The translations under genes were made by a program, and so were the position numbers. From assembly GCA_905221605.1 (NCBI GenBank), contig CAJNDS010001180.1:382725-446724 (forward strand): a stretch of 64,000 nt of DNA, in the 5' to 3' direction. The stretch comes from Symbiodinium natans (lineage: Eukaryota; Sar; Dinophyceae; Suessiales; Symbiodiniaceae). Shown piece after piece: positions 38,701-45,723 of this stretch; positions within the stretch are counted from its first letter, which is position 1; the number at the start of each line of letters is the position of its first letter. The notes beneath the pieces are model-generated. The model had not been told where the DNA came from, searched no databases, and worked only from the letters and a program-made list of their open reading frames with translations.

Positions 38701-40009
38701 CTGTGAGCTTACCCTTAGCGAGAGAGGCGTGCTCACCATCCACGCGGACTTCTCTTTCCTCCCGCGATTCCCCGAACATCAAGTGTTTGTTCTTGATGCG
38801 GTCATACACCGCCTGTGGATCTGAGAGAACCTCTCCCGATTTCCACGCTGCGCGGTACGCGTTCGTGTACGTCTTCATGCGCGAGCCGCGGCAGCGCCCG
38901 CGTAGCGCTAACAGCTTTTCGCGCGCACTCATACCGCGACAGTTGTTGGCCAGCGCGCAGACGTCCTCGAACTCCTCGTAGAACAGGACAACGTCTCGCG
39001 CGTCCGACTTGTCGTCGGTCAGCGTCGGCCACGTGAGGTCAGTTTTGACCGTAGTTATGGAGCTCTGCCCGCCCCTCTGCGCTAACGCTTCTTTCAGCGC
39101 CTCAGTTTGGGCGGCGAGCGCGGCGGCGAGATCGCCCGCCGGGTGTTGGGACCCGGTCTGCGAACCTCCGCCGTCTGAACCTCGCTTCAGGGCTTCTATC
39201 TCCATCTCTAGCGCAGCAAGCTTCGCGCGCAAAGGGGAATCGCCGTCCGTCGCGCCCAGGACACGGGCCGCGGAAGGACCACCTGCAACCTCAGCAGTGT
39301 GCAAACCTCCACGGTCCAATCCTACCCCCAACCCACTTGCAGTCGTAGGCTGTGGGAGCCCTGGGGAACGCGGCCCCACGGCTTCAACTGGCACATCGGA
39401 CGGGGAGCTCCAAACCTTCTCTTGGCTCGAGCTTTCTTTTCCCCCTAACGCGAGGATAAGCTCCCCGGTGCATTGGATTTCGCGCTGAATCTCCTCTGCG
39501 TCTTCGGGGTCCTCGCCACCGCGCAAAGCCGCGACCGAGAACCTGGTCCGCAGCCGACGGACCATCTTCGTAGGATGCCAGTCCCCGCCTATCTTGGAGA
39601 ACTCATCCGCAAGGAGGGTGGCTTTGGTGCTTAAGGCGTCAAGGTCACGGGAGCTCACCGTGACTCCATGCGCTTTCAGCGCGAGGACAATCCGCGAAAC
39701 GCGCGTCAAGTAGTCCGCGACCGGTTCTTGGTCTGGACGGAAAATCGCGCGCAGCTCCGCCTGCAAGCCCTCTGCGGTGCCTGGCACTGAACCTGCTGTC
39801 GACGGCGGACCGGACGGTCCCGCCGGGCGGGACCCTGGTGCCGTAGCAGGGACATAGGCAGCACCGGTAGGGACCGTGGCCAGCTCCCTAGCCGCGGCGC
39901 TGACGTCCACCCGCGGCGGACTGTCGCCTCCAGCGCCCGAGGCCTCAGGGACTAGCTCGGAGTCCTCTTCATCCTCGTCCTCCTCTTCGGCGTCATGGAG
40001 GAACTTCAT
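29450..40009 (-). CDS. Gag-Pol polyprotein with circularly permuted reverse transcriptase (Ty3/gypsy-type)
   Basis: About 3519 codons from the first ATG (40009; the frame is open to 40072 and beyond, back to a TAG). In order: Gag with two CCCH zinc fingers near residues 590 and 660 separated by Lys/Gly- and Ala-rich linkers; a protease-like MLDGCAGAN near 780; RT motifs D-E and thumb (LLGHNIGRDG near 1340); gypsy RNase H (ADASGIA near 1453, TDHANLT near 1520); integrase with CLAC zinc ligands near 2316, D2348, D2408 and E2444 (DD35E) and a GPY/F-like GLTGPWRV near 2586; an uncharacterised segment; then RT fingers and palm with motif A FVDAVSG (D near 3260), motif B FGPINGP and YVDD at 3328-3331 (DNA 30017-30028). 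A basic tail (KHKKRGGKRRR) ends it. The parts are gypsy-like but the RT halves are swapped around the integrase. Confidence 0.88.
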   Translation of the reverse strand: MKFLHDAEEEDEDEEDSELVPEASGAGGDSPPRVDVSAAARELATVPTGAAYVPATAPGSRPAGPSGPPSTAGSVPGTAEGLQAELRAIFRPDQEPVADYLTRVSRIVLALKAHGVTVSSRDLDALSTKATLLADEFSKIGGDWHPTKMVRRLRTRFSVAALRGGEDPEDAEEIQREIQCTGELILALGGKESSSQEKVWSSPSDVPVEAVGPRSPGLPQPTTASGLGVGLDRGGLHTAEVAGGPSAARVLGATDGDSPLRAKLAALEMEIEALKRGSDGGGSQTGSQHPAGDLAAALAAQTEALKEALAQRGGQSSITTVKTDLTWPTLTDDKSDARDVVLFYEEFEDVCALANNCRGMSAREKLLALRGRCRGSRMKTYTNAYRAAWKSGEVLSDPQAVYDRIKNKHLMFGESREEREVRVDGEHASLAKGKLTGHQFEPLFEASIADLEAVGLGKTPRELYLSYLRKMPPYLQKEIRNDKRLWPGDPKDGGLRGPQTWEESHKVVLEYEQREAAHRAVSHSVYTATGSQSADPAVALAEAQKEIKSLKAAAKAAAKGAAAAAKAGADQTYAAASKGAGKGADKKICFHFRDHGNCPKGDACPYSHDKELRRKALAAKKGDQTFATAKGKGKGKGGGKAKANAKPKAAAKGAAKPPGTVCPFFSKNGSCKKGASCDMVHNLTTSGGTPALPANWAPPSGASMSNPFAAFSVQIGSSGVQAGVLEPQDTPLQQHALPLSKGGRDKFATLDDLPKDWWNLADNEPGGYQYRTVVQVLDRKVECMLDGCAGANHVTEELVVGMMNRAAELGIGTEDPGFPVVRLEKWVHPEYVHGIASGAPVPLKGAAVLRVTLLEGKTADDCRPNTEIFVRCKIAARGTSDWHGLILGGRALDCAGRMGLGFRPGPDFHVLDTLGIRMPRCEDHSRTRKDRAYAFEARLSSLDDASCIEPGGGSRELLRYDGEEPLELSPGDGVLVPVVRESGVSAEGSLSEVVLPVECGVEAVPGLWPTGEGKGFVLLAAQECDHSLQPGEVVAEVRSGLVSTAACGCGAIETVFESEPSPQACADCGVAVASVDHDPCFACGSASRAAARSFQGCSSCARSFGRLRTGARIGVLSVLAAVTVLASVWGGSGPVGRPVEEPGVLTCLDHLPSVDSWWEAPGGYASVWGRRPAQKDLGTVAVEKAPYETCLLQRAGEAWRLWDTRDLRVAESVACSDEVPVTERLAVFRTRKGPRWAGWREGSATAERGASDAVRPADAVDTARCPSYHIVESWDIDKMIEEPPTDYYYEQLAADMRARHPKACPHLLDHLVSLEGFLDKSILFGFSFGISKAEVCVSKGKLLGHNIGRDGSSPDEERCQAVIDFPPLWEKLHIQQFLGCANWLRGYLPVEYGHAAKILGQWQKPGAVFPEGGLGSAATEGCKAFKAIKRMMQNRINLATFDEASAADGSCPLEQIADASGIAVGGSVVQMTRDLSQLKVLMTHSKSLTPAQQNWPPLIQEAFAQLEVKRATRRMFGSIRTLCWTDHANLTRAQTSDIGMDPKLVRWVAEILMDGSEIRSLSGRSATLGDSFSRNPKDRDALLAARTKDLEGLSGQLRGFDLDQYLGEGTEGDGPVPWAVGNDAVPEPAGRVQAAAVPMCVVAALPVRVMVVFDYARWKEQDAELTEIRRVFQASLPGVSVAVRGCWGPFEDTDGLASHFDCGAGRLAGTKKIKRIRVDLLTSCAKVLREASGFRPQFLVGLGQGGLVTAVLRWPLVVELTLQARNLQRKEARAVGEAWAGIKAIWAVRPRLWRTQQGHLEVAEACPELKKDFPEPPLRGFGIVGKQALGAEVLRSLRLDAVRSIDDASIRGMLDEPSRPLWDHEGLCICGKRTYLFSRCPACIEKEAVDISVEIAEREEPEPPLEGDLEAHEVGLEVNSVLATLDRTGGLVRVRSSTIQQWAVGFRTTPKDAPVPTAYGMLSGKIWKKSHSMKLSLGSQHKDLSKWGDVKPYWTTWVVREDGAVVAGHNCSPLNVVQGDIVVHWSSVVNWHGHRHVVNEQCEVLWRSNGKEVALDPSFGKLIALVGRVTQVIGWRATGEAASDPRRSTLQASRVLAQFSSSNEGVEGHWTAGAISRGKNANECKLKGRVLAFVGEEHKGPAVVLELVSHSPILCIWDHSSTKVMVEFKGGVPSLSLIAEEDENRREQLAVEARDAANISEFRVTGSLRTAWYEGQRRDPSLAGSIRKPEPPMEISGDGLLEREVTLRTGQTVVVPVVPNGAAGANGVTWRRACYNSVHCGVLGAHRSAEVTVKLLERAVWWPDLEKDVRTWVAKCLACIKGRSRPTKVEARAVKCGAETCWQEVSVDCEGPNREDREGHRYSLTYFDCLSHAVLLEPMRSLTHAEVRRAFVRCVLRSRTIPSLIRSDRGPEFKNALMAELSAMLGTEWRFSAPLRPCELGANERVHQEVQKVLGAVVRQVGASLSEAWSDWLVVAEYVIDNTPGPHGYTPRDLERSWSLALPLEKDVLRDALQFEPISDWARSQFKQFSELAAAVREHWTRSSEARAKLANRHRRTVDLKPGDRVVWNAPRARSEGAGRVPWKPGLTGPWRVLEVKGHRLTLEPVSMESGGTSSARRGPMEAHAEDCILVPADADGAESREPVVFEDDGTGGDGSSRPSLGQQVQGRAQVGVHRYLPDASGVRVRWQLAHIAEDGALTLSEGTRPAHEAVTVREIISKVDLNRDGVLAAASARKLDKGAYSLQDRTLERASRARTGVLSIREALADLLVAEPRVLQPRASPESGAVESWFRQYFLGGVADVLEVAWGYAVVSDAARRHGYRVVPAFVQGKQADGITWNLAAEGHLEAISGAVLRAEPKVLVIGLEGKNVPRAFLQLVVRCAQERTRAGAHVALHLQAHKGEWEPWRLEEWGALFGTLAEPRWPWAFVRADICQFARASGRDNLVESGALWLADFSLESVGLRCSRPDALGAVQHKHVGRAQADYNLIGAAFCASLQDLGLRGAEELCTAAVESFPATAGADSAAAAPQPSPVVPLPDVRSGEDLTPAERAELDKEVDKYAAEKEAFWRTKADAKDWDSVRADLEVYALAGEKVAEDPRRTEAYRDLVWSGLKIEPGPTRPGLTDADIAAVREVIRRKAAGFWVEDTTRTTVRKFAHDCIPTGPPVSSQPHSLRGESAQWVDDKLEEECKRGQLIRGSSAWGSAPFPTKEMPSYKRHRKRRLVVDYRRVNARIKRSTYYCRRGSDVLAAAVGSVWYTFVDAVSGFNQIRNTKRAREVLAIVARSGKYLPVGLTFGPINGPDDFNFVVDRAYAPGRGRRLKYTKEWIAYVDDLTVRTGRVIDGQFFTDAQAEGAVREACAKGAVAAPQSASSALEALGVRGAHNTKRANHDAARSDQNHPTRVLMLRMLGLFGCFCVQGGCFWGGPFPRSPVCGQLCFRCSTPLRLAEVVSRGIPDPRRGEERDSGSESSQDELEHEILLANLAMDQETIQPLLRNKHKKRGGKRRREEATYAAVSTPWL
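29524..29533 (-). promoter_or_regulatory. Candidate +1 frameshift site before the SWIM/PLD ORF
   Basis: In the pol frame the minus strand reads CTT AGA AAC, similar to the yeast Ty1 site CTT AGG C. A +1 slip here would join the pol frame to LETNTRRGAVSD of the downstream ORF. This is a proposal based on resemblance only; splicing is equally possible. Confidence 0.2.
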
Positions 40010-40411
40010 GACTTTCCGCCAGAGAGCCGCCTCTTGCTCTGGCGTAGTGCTGACCCCATCCCGCTTGGACAATGGACGGCTGCCAGTCTCCCTACGCCAC
40101 TAAAGCCAAGCGACGTAGCTCATCCGCTCGGGATAGGGAACGTCTCCACCCTCGATAGCTTCGAGGAGGGTGACGCCCTCAGCCTGACCTGCAACCTCTG
40201 CGGACATTGCCGCAACACAAGGCGAAAAGCCGCGCCTTGGTTAGCAGGCCGCAGGCGTGGCACGCGAAGCGCCGCGCCTTGGTTAACAGGCCGCAAGCGT
40301 GGCACACAGTCCACGCGTCCAGGTCACGGACCGCGACAGACAAGCAAAGCAATGCTTGCCCACTCGGGCCGTCGGCACAAGAGCTGTACGTTTCCCAGAA
40401 CAGCCCCCAAT
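40010..40411 (-). other. Leader and candidate primer-binding site of the gypsy-type element
   Basis: About 400 bp between the 5' LTR and the first ATG. Two bases after the LTR the minus strand reads TGGGGGCTGTTCTGGG, a plausible primer-binding site for a tRNA ending ...CAGCCCCCA; which tRNA is unknown. The leader also contains an imperfect duplication of about 45 bp (GCCGCGCCTTGGTTAGCAGG at about 40230 and again at 40274). Confidence 0.5.
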
Positions 40412-40720
40412 TGTGAAGTCGACCAGCGCTGGACTTGCACTAAGCCAAAGCAATCACAGCCCGGTCACGCTGTTTTACGCCTTCGTGAGTCCAAGCACTT
40501 GTGCAGCTACGCCTGAGTGCGTCCGGTCGGACCGCACAGCAACCTAGGAGCTACTGTACGACTCTACCGTGCTCAAAGGCACAAGCTCGGTACTTGAGCC
40601 AAAATATTGGCATTGTTACGAATTGCAAAACTCTACATGCAAAGGAAAACTACAAGGTGGTCTGCCGAGTCCTAATGCATCACAGAGCAGAAGATGCATA
40701 TGCACTCATGTCAGCTCACA
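40412..40720 (-). repeat. 5' LTR of the gypsy-type element
   Basis: 309 bp, about 98% identical to 27445-27750. It is followed on the outer side by CCCC (40721-40724), matching 27441-27444. Confidence 0.93.
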
Positions 40721-40724
40721 CCCC

Positions 40725-40747
40725 GTATCCACCACAGAGTGGAGAAC
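40725..40747 (-). repeat. Right arm of the inverted repeat, outer part
   Basis: GTATCCACCACAGAGTGGAG followed by AAC is the reverse complement, with one mismatch, of 26912-26934. It is the displaced continuation of the arm interrupted by the gypsy-type element. Confidence 0.75.
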
Positions 40748-40911
40748 CGGAACACCTCCCCTAGAGAGAGGAAGAGTGGCGCAATGCAGCACGGAGGGCT
40801 CCCGAACAAAAGCAGTTGCCGACTATAGAAGCCAGGCATTGCTCATTGATCAGTAAGCTGGCAACTGAATGTGTTTCGCAATCTTAAGCTGTTCAAGGTA
40901 GTGTATGGATC

Positions 40912-42650
40912 GTGTCGTGGGCGTCGTTCAACTTGCTCAGGCCGCTGTTTCCTCCAACCATTTTCGGGCTCGCCTGCCCTTTTCATTGTGGACCAGTCTC
41001 TCTGCCTTCCCTGGCATTATCCTTTCTTCTGGGGTTGATTTCGGGTATAGGTCTAGTCGTCGCCCTTCTGGTGAGGTTCCGACACTCATTGTGGCCACCG
41101 GCTGCTCCGGCAGCCCCTTCGAGCCGGCTTGCAGGGTACTTGCATGAGCAGCCCCCCCACGCCCTCAGACATCGACATAGTTGAGCTTGAGGTTATCTTT
41201 GGGGGTCTTAGAGTCTCTGCTAGAGGTTCTGCTGGGGATACTGCCCGATTCTTGTCCTGTTGAGGCACGCGGAATCTGACTTTGGCCAGCCGGCACCTGT
41301 GCAGCTTCAGAGCCCTTCGGAGAGCTCCTTCCTGTTGGTGCCTAGTCCTTCTTCCAGCACCAAGCACTCACCAGGGCCAGTCTTCGCTTTGCCCGAATAG
41401 GGACGAGTTCCTCGCATCTTTCCCAGATTGCCCACAAGATCTCCTTGCCGCCTCTTTTGGTTTAGGGGGTTCCGTTAGTGCCGGCAGAGCTAGGGTTTCT
41501 AGGGCGTGGCTCGCCGGCTGCTGGGCTCAGGCCACGCTCCAGAGACAGGTAGACAGTCCGAACGTGACTCCTGCACTGAGCATTGCAAATCGCTTGTACA
41601 TTGAGTCCGTTGCACGCGCATCTTTCGCACCGCCAGGGACTACTTCCGCTTTGTGGGAAGTCCTCCCAGTGGCTTGTCTGTTTCGCACGCCTTCGCTTCT
41701 GAGACAGAAGGTCGAGCCTTTTGCCGCGCTGCAGGCGTGAGGTGGGACGACTAGCAATGAATGCCTCAGAGGTTGTGCCTTTGACACACGGGGTACAGCT
41801 TTACTTGCTGGATAGGACTGACTCGGGTGCTTCTTTTCAGGCGCAATGTTTGGTTATACTAGCACGTGCTGGGGGCTTCTTGCTTGGAGTGCCTGTGGAC
41901 ACTTTCTCAACAGCGGAGTTGAAGCGTGGCCAGTCGGCCTCACCGGACGAGCTGATTGGGCCGTCGACAGAAGTGACAGCGGGTGCTCTCGCTCAAACCG
42001 AGTCTGGAGCGGAGACCCAACTTGGCCGCCAAGTCTCGGTTACCTTGGTGGATGTACGGGAGCAGGCTGCTGCGCTACTCCTGCCCATGGATCTGGAGGA
42101 GGAACCGGAGTTCTTGCATACTTTCGACATGGACGCTCCCGAGGCATTACCAGTCTTCCAGGAGCTGATCGATGCTGCAAGGGCCTGGATTGCTGCCAGA
42201 GATGCGCAGGAGAGGGTTCTTTTCTACTCAGCCAGGAGGGGGAGCCATCTGCTCATCCAGCCAAGGCGAAGAGACCCACAACAGCCCTGCTGTCTGGGCA
42301 GGTACAGGTTTTGGAGTCCCTCTTGCCGGCCCTCACTTCCCAGCTCGAGTCCCTGGCTGCGCGCCAAGCCGCAATGGAGGAGATTTTGGCAAAGCGCCCT
42401 CAAGCCTCAGTGTCTGCGCCCCCGCCTGCGCAGCAGCCTGCACTGCACCAGCCTGCACAGCACCAGCCTGCACAGCACCTGCCTATGTCTGCATCTCGGA
42501 GCCTGAACAGGTGTCTCTATGGCGACAACATCAGTCTACGTGGGGCTGTCGTTATGCTCGCCTCCCTCACGTGGCACCTGGAGTTGAGCAGTACGAGGTT
42601 GCCCTACCGTCCTTGTACGAGGCGGTGACAGCGGCCGCGGTTTGCAGGCG
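40912..42650 (+). pseudogene. Decayed element protein with N-terminal membrane segment
   Basis: A relic read through several frames. Near 40990-41110 a hydrophobic span (SFLLGLISGIGLVVALLV) precedes RLAGYLHEQ. Near 41500-41600 RAWLAGCWA...LYIESV follows in another frame. Near 42060-42240 comes an acidic/helical stretch (DLEEEPEFLHTFDMD), and after a +1 shift QVQVLESLLPALTSQLES and a Gln/Pro/His repeat at 42430-42490. The order membrane anchor - AWxAGxWA - helical tail resembles a protein I associate with dinoflagellate retroelements, but I cannot name the family with certainty. Frameshifts and stops show it is dead. Confidence 0.45.
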
Positions 42651-42903
42651 TTGGGGCAGCATCATTGGTGTTTCACGCAGGCGTTATGTGACTTCAGCGT
42701 CCGTCTTCCCTAGTACTCAGCGCGTAGCGAATGTGACACGGGTGAATTGTACCCACCTCTCGATCAGGCTCCACGTCCCTGAGTTGCTTGATCTGGGTGT
42801 CGCGAGAATGCGGAACAATGCCCTGCTCTTCCTCTCCCAGCACAGGAGACGGGGTCTGGACACAACTGGACCTAGATTAGAGCTGTAGAGGTTCAACACG
42901 CCG

Positions 42904-43227
42904 CGTGAGGGCGCCCGCACTCACACGGCAGCTACAGCCTTATTAGATCTCCGGTGCGCGCGGTTTTCAGTTTGTTGGGTCGCGTCTATCGCCCGGTGAC
43001 GCTGTCCGGATAGGTCACGGCTTGGGACCTGACCCAGCTGTCGCACGCTAGGGTTGCCAGCCCACTCAGTAGTGAGCCCTCGCTAAATACGCCCACGCTG
43101 GGGGAGCATATCTGGCGACTCGGTGATCTACTAAAGGCTTGTGGCTGGCCCCGAAGAGTGCCGAGTATGGGCCTTTCAATGGGGGGGGGGGGACATTCAG
43201 GTACGTGAGGGCGCCCGCACTCACACG
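42904..43227. repeat. 24-bp perfect direct repeat, copies exactly 300 bp apart
   Basis: CGTGAGGGCGCCCGCACTCA followed by CACG occurs at 42904-42927 and 43204-43227. Each copy is itself close to a palindrome (GTGAG...CTCAC). The 276 bp between them contain a G12 run and no ORF. They could be ends of a small inserted element or a duplicated protein-binding site. Confidence 0.7.
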
Positions 43228-43640
43228 CCTGAGCTCCCCCCCTCTTAGGTCTTCTTGCCACATCTTTGTGCGGCCACGGCGAAAATGATCCCATTCACGA
43301 GTGCCAGACTTATTGCTGACGTCGAGGCTTGCTATAGGCATGGTGCACCTTCGCATGGCTTCTTCGCAACCACGGCTCAAAGTGAGCAGGCGCCCGACTG
43401 CCCCTTGGAGTGTAGTAGGTCAGCTTGGCATGGCGGCCTCCCTGATCGTCGGTGGCAGTCTCTACACCGCTGTAAACGGAGGCGGCGACAGTGATTGGGC
43501 ACCATCTCATACACCCTGTAGTCTGTCAGGTCCTCAGAAAAAAGACATAGCACGCAAATCAGCAAGGCTTCTCATCCTGAGGGGCCCGGTTATGACGATC
43601 CTCTAAGTGGCCTCCTCGCAAGCTTTTTAGTGGAGACAAA
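43228..43640 (+). other. Degenerate coding-like interval upstream of the helicase relic
   Basis: A plus-strand stretch of about 100 codons (43301-43606) is open but not recognisable. Nothing else is supported here. Confidence 0.25.
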
Positions 43641-45190
43641 GTCTATGCCAAGGAATGGACTCCGCAGTTGCTGGCTGGACTTCTAGCCACTCTGCCTGTT
43701 GCGCCGATGCCCAGCCAAGAGGACGCCCGAACTCCTGCGCTGTGGCGTGCGGAGCGTTTCAGCCTGAACCCGAACTCGCTAAGCAATGAGCAAGACCCAA
43801 GAAGCCGAGCCAGTGTCTTTGCACTTGCAGCGGGGCCCACTTTTTGGGGGGCTGACGGTCATCTTGCGGCGTTGATTGGAGCCTGTTCTTACGGTTTGGG
43901 TGCCAATCGCTCCTCTGTCTTCATTACTGGTGCCCCTGGCAGCGGCAAAACACGCTCGTGTGCGTTCCTGGGAGTACTTGTTGCCTGCCTGACCAACAGA
44001 CTCACCCTTTACACCGCACATGGCTTAACCGCTGCAAGCAACGATTTCGTCCGCAGTCGCATCATTCGCGTCCCGGCCAGCAAGGAAAAGGATACCTACA
44101 AGCTTCCTTTTGACGCACATGATGCGGCCGGGGGATTGTTAGTTGCAGCGACACATGGGACTATAGTTGCTCGGCTCAGCTTCCCATACTCGGTGGTTGA
44201 AGGATGTGGAGCTTCTGCTCAGGGATGAAGCACAGCAACTGGGCACACCTGGCTCCAACACCATTCTGGCTCACATTCGACACGCGCTTGATGTCATGAT
44301 TGGGGATCACAGGCAGTCGGCAGGAGGATCCCGACCGAATTACCACTATGTGACGGAGCTTTTGGAGCAAAAAACATGCGGCCTCAATGCCGTCCCGGCT
44401 GATCTGTGTACGCCTGCCACGCTACCAGCAGCATTGCTAAGGCAAACGCATAATAGCGCCGGACCGTGGAAAAAAGGGCAAGGAGATATGCCTTCCTGGG
44501 GCAAACCCAATTTGCACCCTGATTATACGGAGTCTGGGTTTTCGGCCAACTCCATGCTGGAAGCCATCCTCTGCCTAAGCCTAAGCTGTGTTAAGCCAAA
44601 ACAGGCCGAAACAGTCATGCAAGTCGCGGGACTCAAGGCCTCAAGGCTATTGTGGGTCCAGCCATCAATCTTTCGCTTTGCTCATCCATGCGCCTCCCCC
44701 GGAAATTTCTGCTGTCTTGTATGCCTGCCGATACTCGGAGGCTTGCCTTTTCGAGTTGAGGGGACAGGTTCCCTATCTGCGCACGCCGCCAGGACCCAAT
44801 TTGTAGCATCTGCTCGCGAGACCGCTACGCAGCCCTGCTGGCAGGTGGATGGAGACGCGTCGATGGGTCCGTGTGCCTGACCAGGATGAGTGTCAAAGCA
44901 AACTGGGCAATAGTTACGACCTCAGCTGGTTGCTGACTGACATTGTACTCACCTTCGAACACCAGGTTTTCGCCGGGGCGCCCATTGGGCTGGTCTCCCA
45001 GTATGCCAAAATCGTGGTACAAATGAAGTTTCTGTTGCGTTCTAGTGTCCCTGAAGACCAGCTAGGCGAAGATCACATGAGCCTCATGGAAGCATGTCAA
45101 ACTTCGGAGGATTTCCCTTTGACAGGATTGCCACACTCTTGGAACATTGGGGTCTTTAGGACTTTCCTCTCAAACAAGCTGGGGCCCTAA
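43641..45190 (+). pseudogene. Broken SF1 (UPF1-like) helicase, element-derived
   Basis: One frame from about 43641 carries a Walker A motif GAPGSGKT (43929-43952) and a segment ending near 44190. After a frame change, the next frame has LLRDEAQQLG with a DEAQ box at 44224-44238. DEAQ plus GxPGxGKT is characteristic of superfamily 1 helicases close to UPF1. Further plus-strand coding-like pieces follow to 45190 (for example KFLLRSSVPEDQLGEDHMSL). At least two frameshifts lie between the motifs, so no helicase can be made. A UPF1-type host gene that has decayed is less likely than a transposon source, given the surrounding relics. Confidence 0.55.
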
Positions 45191-45723
45191 AACGCTACTT
45201 CATGGCCATCACCACGGCCTGCTCCACTGGCCCCACCTTTAGCGTCTGCGTTTTTGTTACCTGCCGGGCATCCGGCTTCCTGTTCAATAGCGAGGCAGGT
45301 TTCGCCCACGCAGGGAGGCGTCGCGCACTCCGTGTGGCACGCCGAGACCGGCAAAGGAGCTGCGTCTAGAGGAGGCATGCACAGGAGGCCGCTGCTAGCC
45401 CTCATGCTGCACCTATGGGCTGCGGAGGACCAGCTGGCTTATCCTCCCCAGGGTCATGACCGGCCGATCGGAGGCGCAACCCCCAAACAGATACACACTC
45501 CCGCCACCGGGTGTCCGCTCCCCTCCTAGCCCCAAAGCTCGACCCTTGCGAACAGCTTCTTCCGAGCGGGGTGGGCTAGAGATGCATCGAGATCACCCTG
45601 TGTTAAGCCTCCCAGTGAGCGGACAGGCCAAGGCGGCCTGGCGAACCAAGCAACGCCCGTGATCGACGGACTCCGAGCAATGAGTTTCCTTCCCATGGAA
45701 GTGAAAATTCTGTTTGTGGGCTC

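Larger units (their letters stand above)
27445..40720 (-). mobile_element. 13.3 kb Ty3/gypsy-related LTR retrotransposon with permuted pol
   Basis: Minus-strand element. Its LTRs start TGTGAG and end TTCACA in sense; they are 306 and 309 bp and differ by about four substitutions and one 3-base indel by eye, so the insertion is fairly recent. CCCC flanks both ends. Removing the element and one CCCC restores the continuous arm of an older inverted repeat, which independently confirms the boundaries. Contents in sense order are leader with candidate primer-binding site, one very long Gag-Pol frame, a second ORF in the +1 frame, and about 590 bp of 3' noncoding DNA. GC content is visibly higher than in the copia copies. 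Confidence 0.93.

Noticed and set aside
41282-41740. 152-codon ORF as an intact gene
   Set aside because: Only a middle part reads like protein; neighbouring homologous-looking parts are in other frames, so it is part of a relic.
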